In this document: in pieces, positions 1 through 11,900 of the stretch
Layout: every line of letters starts with the position of its first letter
Position numbering within the stretch: the first letter of the stretch is position 1
Source: Nitrosomonas sp.
GTDB lineage: Bacteria; Pseudomonadota; Gammaproteobacteria; Burkholderiales; Nitrosomonadaceae
Direction of reading: 5' to 3'
Length of the DNA: 64,000 nt
Assembly (NCBI GenBank): GCA_016708955.1
Contig: JADJES010000005.1
Location: 62,001 to 126,000 of the forward strand
Position numbers and translations under genes: made by a program
Notes under the pieces: model-generated
Database searches by the model: none
What the model was told of the DNA's origin: nothing
The model's input: the letters and a program-made list of their open reading frames with translations, nothing else

Positions 1-335
1 TGTTAATAGGACTTGGTACTGTATTAAATGCAAGCAGCGCCGGATTGTTATAGGGGTCCCGCCGTCGACGAACATGAATTCTTTTGTCCCGATTTGCACA
101 CGTTCAATTGGGAAATAGGTTGAGGCCGCGGTGCTCGCACGTACGATCTTACAAAGTGGCTATTTCAGATTACAATCAGCGCGCGCCGGATTATTGTACT
201 TCGCATACGGATTGTTGGTAATTGGCCAAGGTGAGTCGCTCGTCCCATTGCGAGTTACTACCATTAAAACCGAACGAAGTCGATTAGTCCCAAGCGTGGT
301 AGTTTCACCATAAGTCATTTTTAGTGTTTTAGGGA
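1..335. other. No recognisable gene
   Basis: This stretch has only short open frames with no motif I recognise. It precedes the IstB remnant and may hold degraded insertion-sequence DNA or the scar of a rearrangement. The frame at 131-313 on the + strand has no domain, no convincing ribosome site and no partner gene, so I do not call it. Confidence 0.4.
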
Positions 336-602
336 GTGGTTCACCATCATGTGCTGATCGTTGATGATATCGGCTATGTCAAAAAGACCGATTCGGAAAC
401 ACAAGTATTGTTTGACTTTATCGCGCATCGCTATGAAAGCGGAAGTCTCATCATTACTTCAAATCAGCCTTTTAGCCAGTGGGATCAAATCTTCCCCGAC
501 ACCATGATGACCGTTGCCGCCATCGACCGGATCATCCATCACGCAACCATCATCGAAATCGACAGTGAAAGTTATAGGAGGAAAAACCAGAAAAAATCAT
601 GA
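336..602 (+). pseudogene. istB 3' fragment (IS21-family transposition helper)
   Basis: The 88 residues match the C-terminal third of IstB, the AAA+ ATPase that helps the IstA transposase of IS21-family elements. Visible are the Walker B segment LIVDDIGYV, the sensor-like segment IITSNQPFSQW and the family ending around RIIHHATIIEIDSESYR. The intact IstB at 15395-16177 carries the equivalent [22 protein letters not shown] and [16 protein letters not shown]. The Walker A half and the whole of istA are missing, so this is a dead remnant. It differs clearly in sequence from the istB at 15.4 kb, so it comes from a different IS21-type element. Confidence 0.8.
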
Positions 603-642
603 AGTAGCCAACAAACTTAACCGGCCATCATAATTGTCGCCA

Positions 643-670
643 AAGCGGCCAAGATAAAGCGGCCAAGATA
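643..670 (+). repeat. Tandem 14-bp repeat at IS21 remnant end
   Basis: Two perfect adjacent copies of AAGCGGCCAAGATA lie just after the istB remnant. A related unit with AATTGTCGCC precedes them and an AATTGACGC unit follows. IS21-family ends typically carry several subterminal repeats bound by IstA, so I read this as what is left of the right end of that element. Confidence 0.5.
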
Positions 671-671
671 A

Positions 672-700
672 TTGACGCGAGACAAAATCCGTGATATAGG
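672..700 (+). promoter_or_regulatory. Candidate sigma70 promoter at the IS21 remnant end
   Basis: TTGACG (672-677) and TATAGG (695-700) are separated by 17 bases, about 40 bases upstream of the start of the high-GC operon at 740. The -35 hexamer lies in the last IS-end repeat unit, so the IS remnant may supply the promoter. Read by eye only. Confidence 0.35.
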
Positions 701-739
701 CTATAAACGGATTTTTCTTTCAACTTTTGAGCACTTGAA

Positions 740-3700
740 ATGCCATTTCCCGATGGTAAGTCCTTAGCCGATATTCTCGGTGATCAGCCGGGCTTCCGCG
801 AAATTGCAAACCGCTTTACGACCGAAGGGGTGACATCGACGCCGTTCGTGGGGGGCATACAGCACAGCGGCACTCTGAAATCGCTCCAGACCGAGCCGAT
901 TAACCTGGGATGGGGCGAGCTGGATCTGCCTGGCATCACTGCCGGTATTCCCTTCCGTATTGCAATCTTTGACAGTCCAGCGGGCAAGTGGCATCTCGAT
1001 CTGGTTCTGGACGGTCTAAGTCTCAAGCTGCGCGGTTTGCATGGTGCCGATTTCGTTAAGGAATCGGGCACCACGCCGCGGCGGTTGATCCGCAAACAGA
1101 CCGATACCGCAGTCATCATCAGCGGAGAGGCGACGTTGCGCTTTGCACGCGCCTCTGGCTCCAATCCGGTGGTGCTGCTGTTCGTCGAGAACCGCGCAGC
1201 CGTCGACCCACTGGCCACGACCGGCGCGGTGGTCGGCTTGCGTTGTAACCCGCCGCATTTCTTCTTCGGCAGCTCCCAATTCGGCATGACCTTGACCGAA
1301 CTGCTGTTCGACGCCTCGGACACCTTCTCACCGCAATTTATCCGGAACCAGGGACAGGGCGTGGAATGGATGGGTTTCGCCATTGCCGAGGCAACCTTCT
1401 ATGCGCCGCCCAACGCCATCGGGCGCGGCGGCTTTCGGGTGGGGTGCGCAACCTGCTGCTGGGCGCGCGCGCGGCGTGCAGGGCGAGTTCGAACTGCAAT
1501 GGGGCCGGGCGCCGCTGCACCCGACCACCTTCGTATTCACCCAGGACGGCCATACCCGGGTCGGCGCGACCGGCAGCGGCAATTCGCTGCTGGTCCCGAT
1601 TACCGCCGGGCAGGATGATCAGGTGCAGATGGCGGTGGGATTTGCCGCCTCGGCCCCGCCCGAGGGCGGCACGGTCAGTGACTGGCAAGCGACCTGGCGT
1701 TGGCCTGATGGCAGCGAGACGACCAGCGACACCTCGGCGGGCCAGGTCGGCCACGGTCAAGTGTTGCGGGTCACTCCCGAGGAACATGTGGCGGCCAGGC
1801 CGGTCATCCGTCATCCCGAGATCAGCTTCCGCTTCGTCGCCTCGGGCGAGGTGCCGCAGATCGATGTGATCACTGCGGGCACCTCGGCCGTCAACGCGCT
1901 CCATGTCGCAGGGCCCAAGGCCGGGATCGAGGCGCTGCACTTCCGCGCCCGTTCGACCGCGCCGACCGCCGGCACATTCACCTGGAAACTGGGCGACGGA
2001 ATCGAACAGACCGGCACCTCTATCACTCTGCAAGCCGGTGAAGTTTCGGGTGACAAGTTCCTGATCCTGAAGGAAACTGCCGCCTTGGGGCAGAAACGCC
2101 AGACCCGGCTGCGGGTGCAAGTTCTGGAAGGCGTGACACTGCTGATCGGCAGCGAGGATGGCGTGGTCACCGCTGCGGCACCAACCGTGCCCCTGACTCC
2201 GGCGGCGGTCGAAGGCACCTATGACCTGACGGATTTCCACTCGCAGGGCCGCTATCGCCCGGCGCCGGATGCCGCGCGGCTGGACCCGGGTGCGGCGGAA
2301 AAAGTCGATGTGCCGGATGGCGCGCTGGCCATCGTCACCATCGCGTCGGGCGGGGCCGCGCCGGTCGTCGAACATGATCGGCATGTGCAGCTCCTGTTCA
2401 AGTTCGCTGAAGGGCAGGCGATCGGCTGGGGTGCGCATCAGCCCGCCGCGGCGCTGGCCGCGGGCGGCGAGGCCGGTCTGCACCGGCAGCTGTTGCAATG
2501 GGCCTCGAATTATCCGGGTGCGCGGTTTCTGATCGTCGGGCGCTGCGACGATCTGGGCTCGGACACGTTGAACAGGACGCTGGCCCAGACCCGGCGCGAC
2601 ACTGCCCTGCGCTTTCTGACCACGGTGCCGGCAGGCAGCGGGCTGACCGTCATCGCAGCCGGGCAGATCGACAGCTGGGGCGAACAGGACGCGCATGCGA
2701 CGGTCGCGGGCAACCCGTTGGACGGTGAAGAGAACGCCGTGCAGCGGCTGATCCTTGCAACCGATGATGTCACCGGCGATCCGCTGACCGACCGCAGTGG
2801 CTGGTCCGCCAGCCATGATTCCCGCAACATCGCCGAGACGACGCGCATCCAGTTCCGCCGCGCCGATATCTATGCGGTCGGCGGCACGCCCACGGGTGCG
2901 GCTATCCGGCAGAAGCTGTCGCCCGGCCGCGCCCCCGATCTGCGGCGGATGATGATGCCCGGCGAAACCGCCGATCCCGTGCCCGCGATCACCTCGACGC
3001 CCGAGATGGACTATCGCGTCAAGCTGCTGGTGGGCTGGGACAAGCCGACCAGCGAGGGCTGGTCTGACCTGATCCCCTCGAAGGCCGAGTTCGAATTTGC
3101 CTGGACCCCACAGGATGACCCCCTGCCGCCCCTTGGTGGTCATCCAGTCGATCTGGGTACCGAGGTGTTGACCATCTATGGTAGCTGGAGTCATCAGGAC
3201 GCAACCGGATTTACCCGCAGCCAGTTGGGCATTCGTTCGGATGGTGATCCGAACGGGTTATTCCCGCCATTGCAGCAGAAGAATCTGGTCGCCACGCTAG
3301 CACTGGGACCGGTGCTGCTGTCGGGCGTGAATTCGCAGACGGACACGATCGAAAAGGCGGGTCGCATTACAGCATTGGCGGCAGGTGCTGGTTTTGCTTC
3401 GTTGCTGCTGAAAGATGGCTCGCAGGCGACGTTCAAGAAAATTGAGGCGACCGCCGAGATCGGCAATCTTGATCAACCGGGCGATGCCTACAAGATCATG
3501 CTGACCAGCGACTATTCGACCGTGCTGCATGTCGATACTCGTGTGCTTGGCCTGTCGACCGATCCTGCCCACCCGGTCAAGTTCCGCTACAAGGATGTCA
3601 CCATCCGTTTCGATTCCACCAAAAGCGATTTCTGGGACAAGGTCGGGCTCGCCTATCCAACCGATTCGATCTCGATCGAGGACCCAGGTAAGTGGAAGAT

Positions 3701-5237
3701 CAACGGCGTGCTAGGCCAGCTTTTGCGCGCGGTCGAGACGGCGCTTGGCACCGGCAGCCTGTGGATCGAGACGCGCTTTGCCTTCGCTCTGACCATCGGC
3801 GTCGTCGAGATCAGCGAAGCGGTCATCCGCGTTACCTTCACTCCGAACGCGATCCCCATTCCCCCCGATATCGACTTTTCGTTGCGCGGATTGGTGGCGA
3901 AGATCGATATTCCCAAGACTGTCAAGGGCGAGGGCCGACTGCGGATCGAGGATCCTGGCGGCGTCATCAAGGCCGGCGTCGATCTGGAACTGATCCCGCT
4001 GAAGCTGAAGGCCTCGGCCGCCTTCGCGATGGCCAATATCACCACACCAGAGCCCTATACCTTCGTCAGCCTCTTCGCCAAGGTACAGTTTCCAGTCGGC
4101 ATTCCGCTTGGAGCTTCGGGAGCGGCAATCCATGGCTTTCTGGGCCAGACCGCGATCAACGGCACTCGTAACCTAGGCCTAGAACCTTCGGAGGATATTG
4201 TCACCCGCGAGATCGATTGGTGGAAAAGGGAACCCGAAAACAAGTACACACCACAGAAGGACCAGCATGCGCTGGGGGTGGGCGTGGTCGTGGGCACTCT
4301 GCCCGATGCGTCCTTCTGCCTATCCGCCACGGGCATGCTGGTTGTCGCATTTCCCGATCCCGAGGTGATCCTAGGGGTCGAGGTCAATATCCTGTCGGTG
4401 CCCGACAAGACTGCCAAGGACAAGAAAGAGGGGGAAAGCGCCTCGATCACCGGGCTGATCGTGATCGACGATACCGCCGTGTCGATGGCGATTTCGGCAC
4501 GCTACACGATTCCCAAGGTGCTGGAGGTCAAGGCGCCCTTCGCGGCCTATTTTCCCTATTCCTTGCATGGCGTCTATGTCCGCATTGGCTCGGACGGCCA
4601 GATGGGCCGGACGGGCGAGCCGGTAACGTTGACTTTGTTGCCCTCGACGATCAATCTGCAGGCGTTTTCCTATTTGATGATCGAGCAGGACGGATTGCAC
4701 AATCTTGGCGGCAATCCGGCCTTTTCCTTTGACGGTTTCTCGGTCGGATTTGGCGCCGGGGCTGGGCTCGAATGGAAGGCCGGTCCGATCAAGCTGTCGG
4801 CCTCGATCCTGCTGCTGGCGGGCTTCGGCACCGATCCGGTCTTCATCAAGGCCGGCATCTTCGTAAAAGGCGAACTGGATCTGGTTGTTATCTCAGTTTC
4901 GGCGTATGGAAATATCGTGCTGACCTATCTGAATGACAACATCTCGTTGGATGGAGAATTCTGCGGCAAGGTCGATCTGTTCTTCTTCTCGATCGAGGGC
5001 TGCGTAAAGTTCCGTATCGGCACCCCGCCGACGCTGACGCCGCCACCACCCGAGCCGCCTGTCGCCTCGGTGGTGCTGACCGATCGCGGCAACCGCATCA
5101 TGGGCGAGGCATTCGCGGGCGACGGCGTGCTGAGCGGACGGCCGATCTTCCAGATGACCGAGGTCAATGGCAAGATGCAGAACACCGGTGCCGCCCCAGG
5201 GACAACCATACCGTCTGGGCCGATACCTCACCCGTGA
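740..5237 (+). CDS. Giant beta-rich protein with OmpA-like domain (frame interrupted)
   Basis: First gene of a three-gene high-GC operon. The reading starts in one frame at 740 (start MPFPDGKSLADIL, no signal peptide), passes briefly through a second and continues in a third from about 1475 to the stop at 5237. Restoring one base near 1437-1444 (a G run) and one near 1465-1474 (a GC run) gives one protein of about 1499 residues. Residues roughly 540-710 hold an OmpA-like signature: RCDDLGSD, then N and an arginine (LAQTRRD), and further on RRADIYAV. The C-terminal 600 residues are repetitive hydrophobic beta-strand sequence, and from memory resemble long DUF6603-type proteins, followed by a proline-rich stretch (TPPPPEPP). 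The stop overlaps the GTG start of the next gene (GTGA). Function unknown. The OmpA-like fold suggests cell-wall contact, but no export signal is visible. Confidence 0.7.
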
Positions 5238-8200
5238 TCAATTTCCGCCATTACATCGAGGATACGGTCGCTGCGAGGGAACAGTTCCAGCGTGCCGGGC
5301 AGCCTTCAGGCGAGCGTTGGTTCGGCTCGAACCGACTGAAATATACCTATCGGCTGGATGGAGTGCGGCTGATTCGGGTTTCTGGAGAACCGGTCGAAGG
5401 GACCAATCCGCTGCAAAGTGTCTGGGAGACCTCGCCCGCCCGGCAGCCGGGCAGCGCCAGGCCGCAGCAACCCTCGGGAGCCGAAGTGCAAAGCCTGCGG
5501 CTGCTGGACTGGCAGCCCTGGGGTTGGGCGTTGCCAATGGCCGATGGCGGCGCTTCGGCGTCAGGAGACCCAGTCGAGATTATCCGCAAGCTTTGTGACT
5601 CGATTCCCGAACCTGCCCACGCTTGTCTCTACGGTCAAGATGCGCGCGGGGCAGGTGTAGATCGGATCCGGTTGTTGCATGAAACCCTGCCACCAGGCCC
5701 CTATCCCAGCCGCTTTACTCTGATCGGCCGGTCGGCCCAGCGCTTTGGCGGCACGCTGATCGAGGGCACTGCGCTGAACGGGCTGATCGCGCAACTTGGT
5801 GGTTTCGTGATCCCCGGTACCGTCAACGACTTGCCGCAACTGGCGCCCGGTCCGACCGGGCCGATAGCCCGCGGCTATCGCCTACCCGAGGTGCAAATCG
5901 CAACGGCTGGTCAGGTCAGTCGCACCGCCCTGTCCTGGCTGGCCGATTTCGACCGCACCATCAGGCGCGGTCATTTGCTGTTGATGGTTTGCGACGGCAA
6001 AAGCCACCGTCCGGATGCCGAGCCGCACAATTGCTATGGCTTCGAGGGGCTGTCCATCGGCAAGGAATTCGCCGCCTTGGACGTGCCGGGCTACAATCTG
6101 CAGGCCGTCGATCCGGCGGGATCCTTCATTGTCACCGATCATGTCGATCTGGCGCAGGGCAGCCCTGCTCTTGGCGCTGACAGCCGCCCCGATATCCTCA
6201 TCACCCCGCCTGGCCTGATTATCCGCCCGCGCCAGCCTGCACGGACCATCGAACTGCACCTGTTTCGTAGCGAGGCACGCCCGACCGAGGTGAAATGGAC
6301 CGACACAGCCGGAAACAGTCACAGCCTGACTGACCCCAGCGGAGAAAAAGGGGGTGTCGTGTTACGGCTGGAATCTTTCGAGGATATCGCCGAAATCACC
6401 ATCGCCACACGGGCGAAGTCGCTGCACCTCTATCGAATTTGCACCATCGGATCGGATCAGGAGCAGACCTGCTTCGACTTTGCGGGTCTGAAGCCCGATC
6501 ATGTCAAGTCGGGCAGCTTTGATCATGCCAGCGTCTCGTTCACTGCGCTGGATCCGGGCATCGGTTTCCAACTGCGTGACTGGGTGAATGCCGGTCCCAA
6601 CCCCGCGATCCGTGGGCAGGACGGCAAGCCGGAACTGGCCTTCCCCAACAAAGGTGTGGAACTGAAGCCCGCGCAGCCATGGAGCCGTGTCAGCATTGGC
6701 ATCTTTAGTGGCGGTGGACCGGTCAGCGCGCTGGCCTTCGATGGCAATGGCAATCTGGTCGCGCAGGTTCAAGGCGATGCCCGCGACCCGGTCGAACTGC
6801 ACCTCGCGGCGCCCTCGATTGCTCGGGTGATCGTCACGGGCGGCAGCCACGAGGCAGTGATCTTTCGCATCTGTCACGGCACTTCATCCGGTGAAACCTG
6901 TTTCGATTTTCGCAGCATCGACCAGCTCGAGGGTAAAAAGCTACATGTTGGCACTATCACCTTTACCGCGGTCAAGGACGGTCAGCTGATCGAGATGCAT
7001 GACGTGCTGACCGATAGCAACCCACTGAAGACCAATTCCGATGGCCGGTTCGAGATGCTGATTCCCGAGGCCGGGCTAGTGCTGACACCGGATGCGACGG
7101 TCAGCCATGTGACGCTGTATATCGCGACGCTTGGCGGCGAACAGTTCGAGGCTGTGGCGCTGGATGCGAATGGCGACAAGGTCTCTACGGCTCAGGGCGG
7201 CGGGCAGGTCGATACGCTGAACCGCATCACGCTGGCCGGTGAGAGCATCGTGCGGATCGAGATCCATGCCGGTGGCAAGTCTTTCCTCACCCGTGTTTGC
7301 GCCGGAGACGGCGGCAAGGACGGCGAGCCACCGGGTCGCGGCGATACCCTGCCCGTGGTCACCACGCCCAGGGATGGCCAACCACAGAACTGGGCGCCGC
7401 GTGTCGTCACCATCATTCCAGACTCCGATGGCGGCACCTGCCAGATCGTCGCCTATGACCAGCCGACCAGCATCATCGATGCGCCGGGATTCTTGATCGC
7501 GACGCCTGCGGGCAACCGAGTCACGCTGCTGTCGATCTGCGGCATCGATACCCGCGCCGATCTGGCCCGCGACGAAGATCAGGCCGCGCAAGACGATCTG
7601 CGCGATCAGGTGAACGACGCCAGCGGCGGTGGTGGTGTCGATGTCATCGCCCGCGAGATCCTGCTGGATCCCGACCGGGACTACCGGATCGAGGTAGACT
7701 GGTCCTGGCAATCCTGGACCTCGAACGAGGACGGCACCGACAGCCCGCCCGCAGCTCCGCCGGACATTGTGCCGGGCTCCAGCCCGCCGATCTCGGCCTG
7801 GACGACCGGCAGCATGCAAAGCTTCCGCTTCCGCGTTGCCTCGAATGTGCTGCCGGGCGGCGAGACGCAGGACGGACTGAATGAATACATGTTCGACCCG
7901 CGCGACATTTCCCGCTATCTGTCGCGGACCGAGCCTGCCGATGGCCGCGACGTCGTCTTTACCGATGATCCACTGTGGGTGCATTTCAATACCGGCCATG
8001 TCGAGGCGCTGGTGGACCGCTACGACCGTGAACTGCAGCTATGGGTCCGTCGCACCGACCCGCCGCCACAGCCTGACCTGGCAGCAATGGAGATCGCGGT
8101 GCTCCCCGAACTCGTCGAGGTTCATCGCCTTATCAGCCCGTCCTCGAGCCAATCCGTGGCCGAACAGCGCATCAATGAAGCCGTGACCGAGGCACCTTGT

Positions 8201-8908
8201 CTGCCCGACGGACCGGTGACCGGCGGCGTCTCGCTTGGCGCGCAGTTCCGGTTGGAGCCGAATGCGATGTATGACTTCAACCTGATCGCCAGTCGGAAGG
8301 GCGTGACCGATCCAGCGCCGGTGATCGTCAATGCGACGCGCTTCAAGACCTCGCGTTATGCCAACCCCTCGGACATGCTCGCCGCGCTTGGTTTTGCGAC
8401 CTCGGGTCTGACGCCGTTCGCGCCGCAGGACATCATCCTTGCCGATGCGATGAGCCTGCCCTCGGGGGTGCTGTCCGTTTCCGATCTGGAGATGGGTGTG
8501 GCGCTTGCGGCGATTGACGCTGATACACTACCCTTGCCCGGTGACGAGCCGCGGGTGATTGCGCTGTGGCGTCATCTGGGTGGCGGAAGCTTTGGCGTGG
8601 CAGGTTTGTTGATCGACGCGCCAGAGCCGATGCGCAGTGTCCGAGCAGTAGTGCAGGGTCAGCAGGCGGTGGATTCGGTCCGCTGCGAACCCGACAGGAT
8701 GATCCTTGCCAAAACGGACTTCCTGCCAGTGCGGGCGACGCTGAATTGGACCCGGGTGCTGTTTGTGTCTACTGAACCGGTGGTTCCCGTCGATGAGGCA
8801 GTCCTAAGTTTGCGCCTAAATGTCGCACCAGGCGGCACATTGACTGGGCAGCGAATCATTAATGTGCGACCACTAATGCTGGAGATAGAAGGATTCTTAC
8901 CATGGTAA
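5234..8908 (+). CDS. Giant protein with three tandem ~145-residue repeats
   Basis: Second gene of the operon, 1224 residues, GTG start inside the stop of the preceding gene, so translational coupling is likely. I recognise no named family. Three tandem units begin at about residues 266 (NCYGFEGL), 413 (TCFDFAGL) and 556 (TCFDFRSI). Each runs through GLxLxP, a VxLxI strand and an A.D.NG turn, and ends in a short RIC or RVC motif (LYRIC, IFRIC, LTRVC). The pattern looks like a beta-sandwich with a cysteine at each end. Before the repeats comes about 260 residues of non-repetitive sequence. After them come a segment with a WSWQSW cluster and long beta-type stretches. There is no signal peptide or membrane span. 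The base composition matches its two neighbours and is unlike the rest of the window. Frame is intact throughout. Confidence 0.75.
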   Translation: MINFRHYIEDTVAAREQFQRAGQPSGERWFGSNRLKYTYRLDGVRLIRVSGEPVEGTNPLQSVWETSPARQPGSARPQQPSGAEVQSLRLLDWQPWGWALPMADGGASASGDPVEIIRKLCDSIPEPAHACLYGQDARGAGVDRIRLLHETLPPGPYPSRFTLIGRSAQRFGGTLIEGTALNGLIAQLGGFVIPGTVNDLPQLAPGPTGPIARGYRLPEVQIATAGQVSRTALSWLADFDRTIRRGHLLLMVCDGKSHRPDAEPHNCYGFEGLSIGKEFAALDVPGYNLQAVDPAGSFIVTDHVDLAQGSPALGADSRPDILITPPGLIIRPRQPARTIELHLFRSEARPTEVKWTDTAGNSHSLTDPSGEKGGVVLRLESFEDIAEITIATRAKSLHLYRICTIGSDQEQTCFDFAGLKPDHVKSGSFDHASVSFTALDPGIGFQLRDWVNAGPNPAIRGQDGKPELAFPNKGVELKPAQPWSRVSIGIFSGGGPVSALAFDGNGNLVAQVQGDARDPVELHLAAPSIARVIVTGGSHEAVIFRICHGTSSGETCFDFRSIDQLEGKKLHVGTITFTAVKDGQLIEMHDVLTDSNPLKTNSDGRFEMLIPEAGLVLTPDATVSHVTLYIATLGGEQFEAVALDANGDKVSTAQGGGQVDTLNRITLAGESIVRIEIHAGGKSFLTRVCAGDGGKDGEPPGRGDTLPVVTTPRDGQPQNWAPRVVTIIPDSDGGTCQIVAYDQPTSIIDAPGFLIATPAGNRVTLLSICGIDTRADLARDEDQAAQDDLRDQVNDASGGGGVDVIAREILLDPDRDYRIEVDWSWQSWTSNEDGTDSPPAAPPDIVPGSSPPISAWTTGSMQSFRFRVASNVLPGGETQDGLNEYMFDPRDISRYLSRTEPADGRDVVFTDDPLWVHFNTGHVEALVDRYDRELQLWVRRTDPPPQPDLAAMEIAVLPELVEVHRLISPSSSQSVAEQRINEAVTEAPCLPDGPVTGGVSLGAQFRLEPNAMYDFNLIASRKGVTDPAPVIVNATRFKTSRYANPSDMLAALGFATSGLTPFAPQDIILADAMSLPSGVLSVSDLEMGVALAAIDADTLPLPGDEPRVIALWRHLGGGSFGVAGLLIDAPEPMRSVRAVVQGQQAVDSVRCEPDRMILAKTDFLPVRATLNWTRVLFVSTEPVVPVDEAVLSLRLNVAPGGTLTGQRIINVRPLMLEIEGFLPW

Positions 8909-11900
8909 CCATCGTTCCACCGACACTTCTTAACCTCGCTGGCCTACCGGGAGCAACAAGCGAGCCACATATCCAGCCAGGCAACCATCTGCGCGTTACC
9001 CATCATCCGGTGCTAGGCCTGCCGGTCGCGCCCTTCATCCTGCAACGTGCAAGGCTGACCGACCGATTGCCCGACAATTTCGGCCCACGGCGCGATATTG
9101 TTTTCCGCGATGCACAGAACCGCGTGCTGAGCTTGCCGATCACCGTGCAAAAGGGAGATGAAATTCGTGCAACCATCGTCCAAGGTGCCAGCTTGTCCTG
9201 CATCTGGGTCGGCATGACCAGTCGAAGTATCGATCTCAGCCTGCGCGAACCCATCCCGGTGCCGCGCCCGATTTCGATTCCCCTGTCACTCCCTCGGCGA
9301 CCCGATCTGGACAAACTACCACGGATCGACCCGCGAGTGCTGCGCAACCTGCTGACCGACCGGCTGGATCCTCAGCGCGATGCTGTGTCCGAGGCAGGCG
9401 ATCTGAGGATGCGCGCCTATGGTCCATCGGTCGGTCAGGGCCCGGCGTTGGTCGGCGAAAGGCGAGTGGCGCCCTATACGGTTGGTGCGCCGCAGATTGT
9501 CGAACTGGTCGTTACCGGACGCGGCATCATCACCGACATGGCCTGGATCGCCGCACAGGACGTGGCTGAGTTCAACTGGGAAACCATCGACATTCTGAAC
9601 CTGCCGAGCAAGGCCGGAGCGCGATATCTGTCGGTTACCGACGCGCGCGAACGCTCTGAATCGAAGCTGCGCGTGCAGGCGCCAAAGCGCCGTCCCTTGC
9701 AAGAAACGTTGGGGGCGATCGTACCGGGCACCGCGCCGAACTTTACGCCCACCGAGGAAAGCGATCGAGTGCATGCGCTGGCCGACCCACTGGACGGCGA
9801 TCTGGACGTGCTGATCAACGGCCCCGATCTGCCCTTGCAGGCAGCCGAGATAATCACCATCACTGATGCCGTGGGCAACCTGTTAGCCAGCGGGCCGGGT
9901 GAGGACAGCAGCATTACCATCCTTCATCTTTCTCGCGTCTTGCAAGCCACGCTGGATCCCGGCGTGGCAGGTTGGCTGGGTTACAAGGTGCTGGATCAGC
10001 AACTCGGCGCCATTGAGGGGCTGAGTCTTTATCGCGTCATCGGCTTTTTCCGCAACCCGCTGGCCATCGGAGCACAGCCTGAGCAACTGCTGGGCCTGCC
10101 CCTGAACGCGATCCCGCAAGGTGACCGGCAGATGACCGAGTCGGCCGTATTCCGCACCGTGATCAAGCTGGCTTCCCACGTGCTGGAGATCGAGGGGCGG
10201 CAGTTGCTGGGAGAGCTTGAGGCCGCAAGCGACTACATGATGATGGCTGCTGTCGCCGCGGTGGACGGTCGTGCCATCCCCGAACCGCCCAGCTCGCCGC
10301 AGATGCTGACGCCTGAGCATATCTCTTGGTTACCTGCGGTACCACCCGCCGCGCTGCGCGAGGTCGAGTGCCCGGTGAAAGGCGTGCTGATCGGTGCAAC
10401 GTTGGCAGCCGAACGTGCGCAGCCTACGACCGGTTTCGCGTCCCTGAACCGCAAGGCGGGGAACGGGCCATGGCACATCCCGTTGACGCTTGGTCTGACG
10501 ACGGTCAATGACGGGCTGCTGCTGATCGGACAGGACGGGCGGCAGGGGTTTATCGCCGACCGCAGCGTCGGGCCGGATGCAGCACGCCATCACATCGCCC
10601 AGCAGGATCGCTTTGGGCGCTGGTCAGGCTTTGCGCAGCGCGATGCCGCACCGGGGCCGCGTCCGAAACCGCCGCGACCGGTGGTGCAGGGCAGCTATCG
10701 CCAGCCGGCGCTGGCTGATGCCACGACAAGTGGCGGCACCTTCCTGCTGCGTGTACTGCTGCCTGAGGTAGCTAGTTTGGCGCCGGGCTCCTTCCCGTTG
10801 TCGCATGTTCGACTGAGCTTTCGTCACCATAATACCGATACCCCGGCGGTCGAAGCGATGCTGCCCAATCTCGATGCAGGCGTCGCGACGGCGATTGTCA
10901 TCGAAACTCCGCCCGTCGGCGAAGCCCCGCACCGCGCGGTTCCGGTCACGCTGACCGGACCGATCCTGCAGCCGGTCGAACGGCGCCGCATGGTGATCAC
11001 GACCGTCTGGATCGATACCGCCTACCAGCAGTCAGTGGTATCGGAGTCTCTGCGCCTTTTGATGACCGATCCGCGTCCGCCCGCGCAGATCCCGATCCCG
11101 GATATCCTGCTGTATTCTTCGCGTCCTGACGCGACCGGACTGGCTTGGGTTGAAAGGTACTGGCCTGCGCCGACCACAAATCCGCCGAATTACGCGGTCT
11201 ATTACACCGACGAAATCCGGCTTCTATCCTGGCTGACATCAGAGGGTCGTACGACCGAAGCAACCGAGATCGCCGCGCTGACCAACCGGGCGGCAAGGGC
11301 CGGGCGATTCCGCGCGATTCAGTCGGATTTTCCCGATTTTCTGTTCGAGCGTCTTCCCGGTGCTGTCGATGATTCGGCGGCAGGCAGCCGTCGCTTCCGA
11401 CACGCGCTGTCAGGCGCAAGCCGGATTCTAAATGCCTACAAGATCGCCGTCGAGGCTCCTGCCAGCGGCGCGCGACCCGATCTGAGCGGGCTGGACATGG
11501 TTTTCTACGGTATCCCGAATTCCGATCCGCCACCGCGGCCACGAATTTCGGTACGGCTAGTTCGACCATTAGCCGGTGAACCGGAATTGGTGGCCGAGGT
11601 CACCGTAACGCAAGAAACAGGCGTGACTCGTGGCGAGATGGTTCGGATCTACCGGACGCGCGGTGGACTGACTGATCCCTTGCAGGCACCACTCATCACC
11701 ACATTGCCTTTGCCGACACCCGATGAGCAGACTGGGCGGCAAGTTCTGATCTTTCGCGATGTTGGTGCGGCTCAGATTGCTCCATCCGCGCGTCTCTCCG
11801 CGTTCACCCGCTATCAATGGCTGGCCGAGGTTCAGGGTGCACCGGAATCTGGGTCGACGGTGCCGGGGCTTTGGAGCCGTCCCTCGGATCCCATCGGTCT

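Noticed and set aside
131..313. 60-residue frame in the first 335 bases
   Set aside because: No motif, no ribosome site, no coding-like composition, and no neighbour to support it.
1338..3194. Long minus-strand frame (618 codons) under the first giant gene
   Set aside because: A high-GC shadow frame: the opposite strand has consistent domain-like protein sequence, and this frame is rich in Arg/Gly/Asp without motifs.
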